Positions 60,601 to 64,000 of a stretch of DNA of 64,000 bases are shown here, piece after piece. Source of the stretch: Centropus unirufus (lineage: Eukaryota; Chordata; Aves; Cuculiformes; Centropidae); the NCBI GenBank assembly GCA_013397695.1, contig VYZI01000124.1, positions 821,354 through 885,353 on the forward strand. Direction: 5' to 3'. The notes beneath the pieces are model-generated. The model made no database searches and was not told where the DNA came from. It saw nothing but the letters and a program-made list of their open reading frames with translations. Both the position numbers and the translations under genes were made by a program. The first letter of the stretch is position 1. The number at the start of each line of letters is the position of its first letter.

Positions 60601-62302
60601 TGCAAGCTTATATTGCATTTGAAGTTAATTTCCACTCTGAATTTGGCAAGCAGTTTTTTAATACAGCAAAATCATATTTAAATTATCCATGCTAAGTGAC
60701 AGATTTTAATTGCAATTTATTGGCTTTTTCCTCTTTTACACATAGGTGATCAGGAAGATTGAGTAAGCACATTAAATCCCTGACATACAGTGAATGTTCA
60801 TTTAAAAGTTAAATGGTATTGGATTGGAATATGTCTACTGGTTCCATCAAAGTCTACTGTCCGTTTTGACAGGGCTCAATCCTACATGGTACTTCATAGC
60901 TATAAATGTGACTGGCTGAGTTTGCAGCACTTTCAAACTATACATTTCAAGGACAGAGTCATAATACTCTGCAAAATTTGCATATTGATTTCGACTTGAT
61001 TCAGTCACTAAGAACTATTTACACAGGTATATTACCAGACTGAATTTGTCTTTTTTAATGCATCAAAAATCAAAGACTGATAAAATAATTTACATAACTG
61101 TTTTTTCAGCTCCTGCGTAAACATTCTTACTAATTCTGTTCACAAATTCTTTGGTATTTTAAATCTTCTTTTCCCATTGTTTTCTTTTAAAATAGAGAAA
61201 TAACTTTTCAGCTATTTTATTATCAAACAATAAAAAGGCATAAAGGTAAATTAAATTATTTTCATAGAACAAATGAGTTATTCAGTAGTCTGAAATACTA
61301 TTATTTCTTGGGTAGAAAAGAAGAAATATAAGGATTGAGGAGGAGTAGCTACCATTTTACTGACATCACAGGAATTTACTCTATTAAGAATCAAGTGACC
61401 TTAAATGCCATGGGGCCATTAAAAGTAATAGGATGAAATCTCAAGCCAGTGAGTGATGTAAAGCCAATCCCTTCTCAGGGACTCAAGCTGTAACATCCAC
61501 ATTAATGTATTAGTATCAGGACATGAGACATAACGAACACTACATCTCATTTACATAATGGATGAGACTAGGGAAACAGTTCCAGATGGCTGATGAGCAC
61601 CTTGAGCCAAAAGAGGAAATATTTTTTCTGACATATCAGCATCCACAAGTCTGAAGTACTTAGATTAAATCGAGGTGATGAGAACATGGACTTTGAGTGA
61701 TTTGTTGCCCTCAGATTTGAAGGAAGTTAAATCCCCTCAAGAACGGCAGTATTCCATACATCTGTGAGACCTTCTCTGCTTATTGTTGTTACTCGCTTAT
61801 AGCTGTCTCATGTAGTTCAAAAGAAATTAGAGGTGTAAAGTTCAGGAAAGATCTTATTCACTGATAAGTTCTGCTGAACATATCTTCAAAGAGGCAACTC
61901 ACATTTTTTAAGCCAAAGTCACGTACTGGGTTGGTACCTTAATGCGCATAGTTTGGAATTGCCGAAGTATTCATGAACTCAGAACAAAACTCAAACATTC
62001 AAGCAGTTTTAAATCAATCAGAATGCAACGTCCTTTTTAGAGCCGTAGTATTGCTTTATAAATGATTTGTCCAAGCCTGGGACAGGTGTAATATCAAATG
62101 CGTGGCATCAGCTTTATCACTGTATTGAATTGTGTTACTGGAAGGAGTCTGTTCCACCACTTAAGGAAGGAACTGATGCCCTTGATGATTTCTTACTCTT
62201 GTAGGAGGCTGTTTCTTGTGAATGAGCCAAAGAAGGGCAAGAAATATTTTTCCCAATTCATGAATACTCTGAGTGTTGTGTACCGACTACATAACAGTGT
62301 AG
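57641..62302. other. Non-coding stretch, no gene recognised
   Basis: AT-rich unique sequence. Frames up to 101 codons exist, but the longest (62098-62403, plus strand) runs into the CR1 element at its end and has no domain before that point. No RNA gene, transposon or long simple repeat was recognised. Confidence 0.5.
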
Positions 62303-62706
62303 TGGCTGCAGAACAAGTCTTACGAGCAGCAGCTGAGGGAACTGAGGTGTTTAGCCTAGAGGAGAGGAGGTTGAGGGGAGACCTTATCATGGCCCACAGC
62401 TAACCCTAAACCTAGCAAGGTATGGGCTGGTCTCTTCTCCCAAATGATAGGTGTTAGGATGAGAGGGAATGGCCTCAAGCTGTACCAAGGGAGGATCAGA
62501 TCAGACATTAGGAAAAATTTCTTCACAGAAAGGTTTATCAAGCATTGGAACAGGCTGCCCAGGGAGGTGGTTGAGTGTGCATGCCTGAAGGTATTTAAAT
62601 GATGGGTAGATGAAGTGTTTAGGGGGGTGATTTAGTAGTGGACAGGTATGGTTGTGCTTGATGATCTCAAAGGTCTTTTCCAACCGAGTGATTCTATGAT
62701 TCTACT
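62303..62706 (+). mobile_element. CR1 retrotransposon, 5'-truncated 3' end
   Basis: On the plus strand the element starts within the ORF2 C-terminal region (about 62303) and runs to the CR1 terminus, ending with GATTCTAT and GATTCTAC units at about 62692-62706. Readable blocks include VFSLEERRLRGDLI (to about 62390), then after a deletion RMRGNGLKLYQGRIRSDIRK and WNRLPREVVECA. Phrases such as GAACAGGCTGCCCAGGGAGG mark the CR1 end. It is the only clearly terminated CR1 on the plus strand here. Truncation at the 5' side is the normal outcome of CR1 retrotransposition. Confidence 0.92.
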
Positions 62707-64000
62707 AGTACTGAGAATTCTCATCTGGACTGATTGGTGTGCTTTGCACACTGTATTAGAATTATACTATGGTTAAACCCACTTCTTAAACCAATCTTAT
62801 ATCAGAGATATTCCAGATTTGCTGTCATGAAGTATTCCTATCTTGTTCCTTTCCCCCTCACAGTTAGAATGGCAATGACATTAGATAATTTTTGCCTTTC
62901 TCTGTAGCAGACAGTGAAGTGTATTTCCCAGGAAAACCATGGCAATTTAAATCAACGTCTTTGGCATCTCAGAAGGCTATACCATTGGCAATAGTATTTT
63001 CTGGGACACATTATTCCTATTTGTTGGTCTCATGTGTAAAAGATACAGAGTATAAAAGAATGCATGAAGGAGTGATTAGGGATGTTGAAGAGGTGGAGAT
63101 GAAACAGAGAATAACTTAGGGAACATTACAGTTTTCACATGGTGGCCTACTATTCCTGAAAGTAATTCTGTGTCTTGCAAGATTTCTATTTCACAGCTTT
63201 TTTATCTTAAGTAAATATCAGAATACAAAATATAAAAGATATTTGGAGAAAGTTAATTAAAACATTACAGATTTGTGAGATTGTGTGTGTGTGTGCATGT
63301 GTGAGTGTGAGAGAGAGCGTATGTGTGTGTGGATTCTTTAAGTATATACTCATTTGTAGCAGTAAGGAATGGGAAGGGGCCATGTAGACCATTTGGTAGA
63401 AAGTCATTGCATATTCAGAGAACAAGCTCAGAAAGTTTGTCAACAATTTTTTTATTTAGACCGCTTATCAGCACCTGTTCTTCCTCATATGTTAGTTTGA
63501 TTTTTGGTATTCCAAAAAGTGTTGGCACCAAATTCCTACCAAGAAGTAGCAGGAGGAAATATTTCTGAGTACAAGAAAGCTTCACATCAGACATTCAGTC
63601 CTCAGAGGCTGCTTAGGTAAAATATCACTGTGTGAAATTTAAAGCATTTGCTGCCTTGCAGGATTAAGCTTTACAGTGATCAAGATCTAGAGAGGGCTAT
63701 AAGGTTTGGGAGGCTTGGAAAGATAACTCACCTATTTCAAAGTTCTGTTATGTCAGTTGACATTTTTTTCTGCTGTAGTTCTAAGATTTTCAGAATAATA
63801 ACTTTTGTTATGGGTTGTGTTTCTGTTGCTTTTTTAGAAAAACATTGACACCAATGAATGATGGGTTATAGCTTGATAAAAAAATAAAAATAGAAGGATG
63901 CATGGAATCAGTTATGAATCTGATTCTCAATTAGTCCTAATGTGTTAACAAACTATTGGAGGAAAGTTACCAGCAAGGGGGAAAATGAAAAACAAATCTA
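62707..64000. other. Non-coding stretch to the window end
   Basis: No gene is recognised. The only repeat noticed is the TG/GA-rich microsatellite at 63281-63332. Several overlapping frames of 65-81 codons lie in and around it and have low-complexity content. Confidence 0.5.
63281..63332. repeat. Compound TG/GA microsatellite
   Basis: (TG)n passing into GAGAGAGA and back to TG. It is a compound simple repeat, likely to vary in length. Confidence 0.9.

Noticed and set aside
62400..62416. TAACCCTAAACC, resembling telomeric repeat
   Set aside because: Only about two imperfect units inside a CR1 element; not an array.
1..64000. CRISPR array, operon, prophage or other prokaryotic system
   Set aside because: No regularly spaced direct repeats with unique spacers and no dense coding were seen. 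CR1 elements and the non-coding background show vertebrate nuclear DNA.

Overview
This window looks like a gene-poor stretch of a bird nuclear genome (or of a close sauropsid relative). The main evidence is the repeat content. CR1 non-LTR retrotransposons dominate. Several keep the CR1 3' end with its 8-bp ATTCTRTG-type units and ORF2 remnants of the reverse-transcriptase type. No Alu, B1 or L1-like sequence was recognised. The background is AT-rich with no CpG-island-like segment. The window contains one assembly gap (N run, 20575-21260). I found no open reading frame that I would call a functional protein-coding exon. The longer frames are CR1 remnants, artefacts of the N run, or unremarkable frames in low-complexity sequence.

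Layout. 1-3.7 kb is unique AT-rich DNA. 3.72-4.16 kb is a solo endogenous-retrovirus LTR on the minus strand, with TG...CA ends, a perfect 6-bp target-site duplication, CCAAT and TATA boxes and a poly(A) signal. 5.6-5.7 kb has a recent ~45-bp tandem duplication. 9.05-10.94 kb is a long CR1 (minus strand) keeping pieces of endonuclease, reverse transcriptase, C-terminus and 3' end around a large internal deletion. 11-20.2 kb is unique, with a diverged 113-bp duplication, a clean 13-bp-stem hairpin and a homeodomain/octamer-motif-rich block (17.7-18.7 kb) that is a candidate enhancer. 20.24-21.64 kb and 26.07-27.33 kb are two CR1 copies of the same subfamily and orientation. The first spans the assembly gap.

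27.3-46 kb is mostly unique, with a long poly(T)/poly(A) hairpin (28.2 kb), a probable LTR remnant (33.9-34.3 kb), two CR1 fragments (35.8 kb minus, 41.1 kb plus) and microsatellites. At 46.2 kb there is an old MIR-type SINE fragment. At 46.6-47.3 kb a CR1 fragment is split by a 479-bp insertion of unknown class. 47.3-57 kb is unique with simple repeats. 56.9-57.6 kb is an LTR-like segment with a degenerate ~33-bp repeated motif. 62.3-62.7 kb is a CR1 3' end on the plus strand. A TG/GA-rich microsatellite lies near the right end.

There is no gene system to reconstruct. The content is successive transposon insertions in non-coding DNA that may also hold regulatory elements. I did not find a convincing undescribed biological system. 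The observations most worth checking are the 97-bp perfect identity between two otherwise diverged CR1 copies next to the gap, the nested insertion at 46.7 kb, the MIR fragment, the motif-rich block at 17.7-18.7 kb and the 33-bp motif array at 57.4 kb. All family assignments come from reading the sequence; no database search was run.
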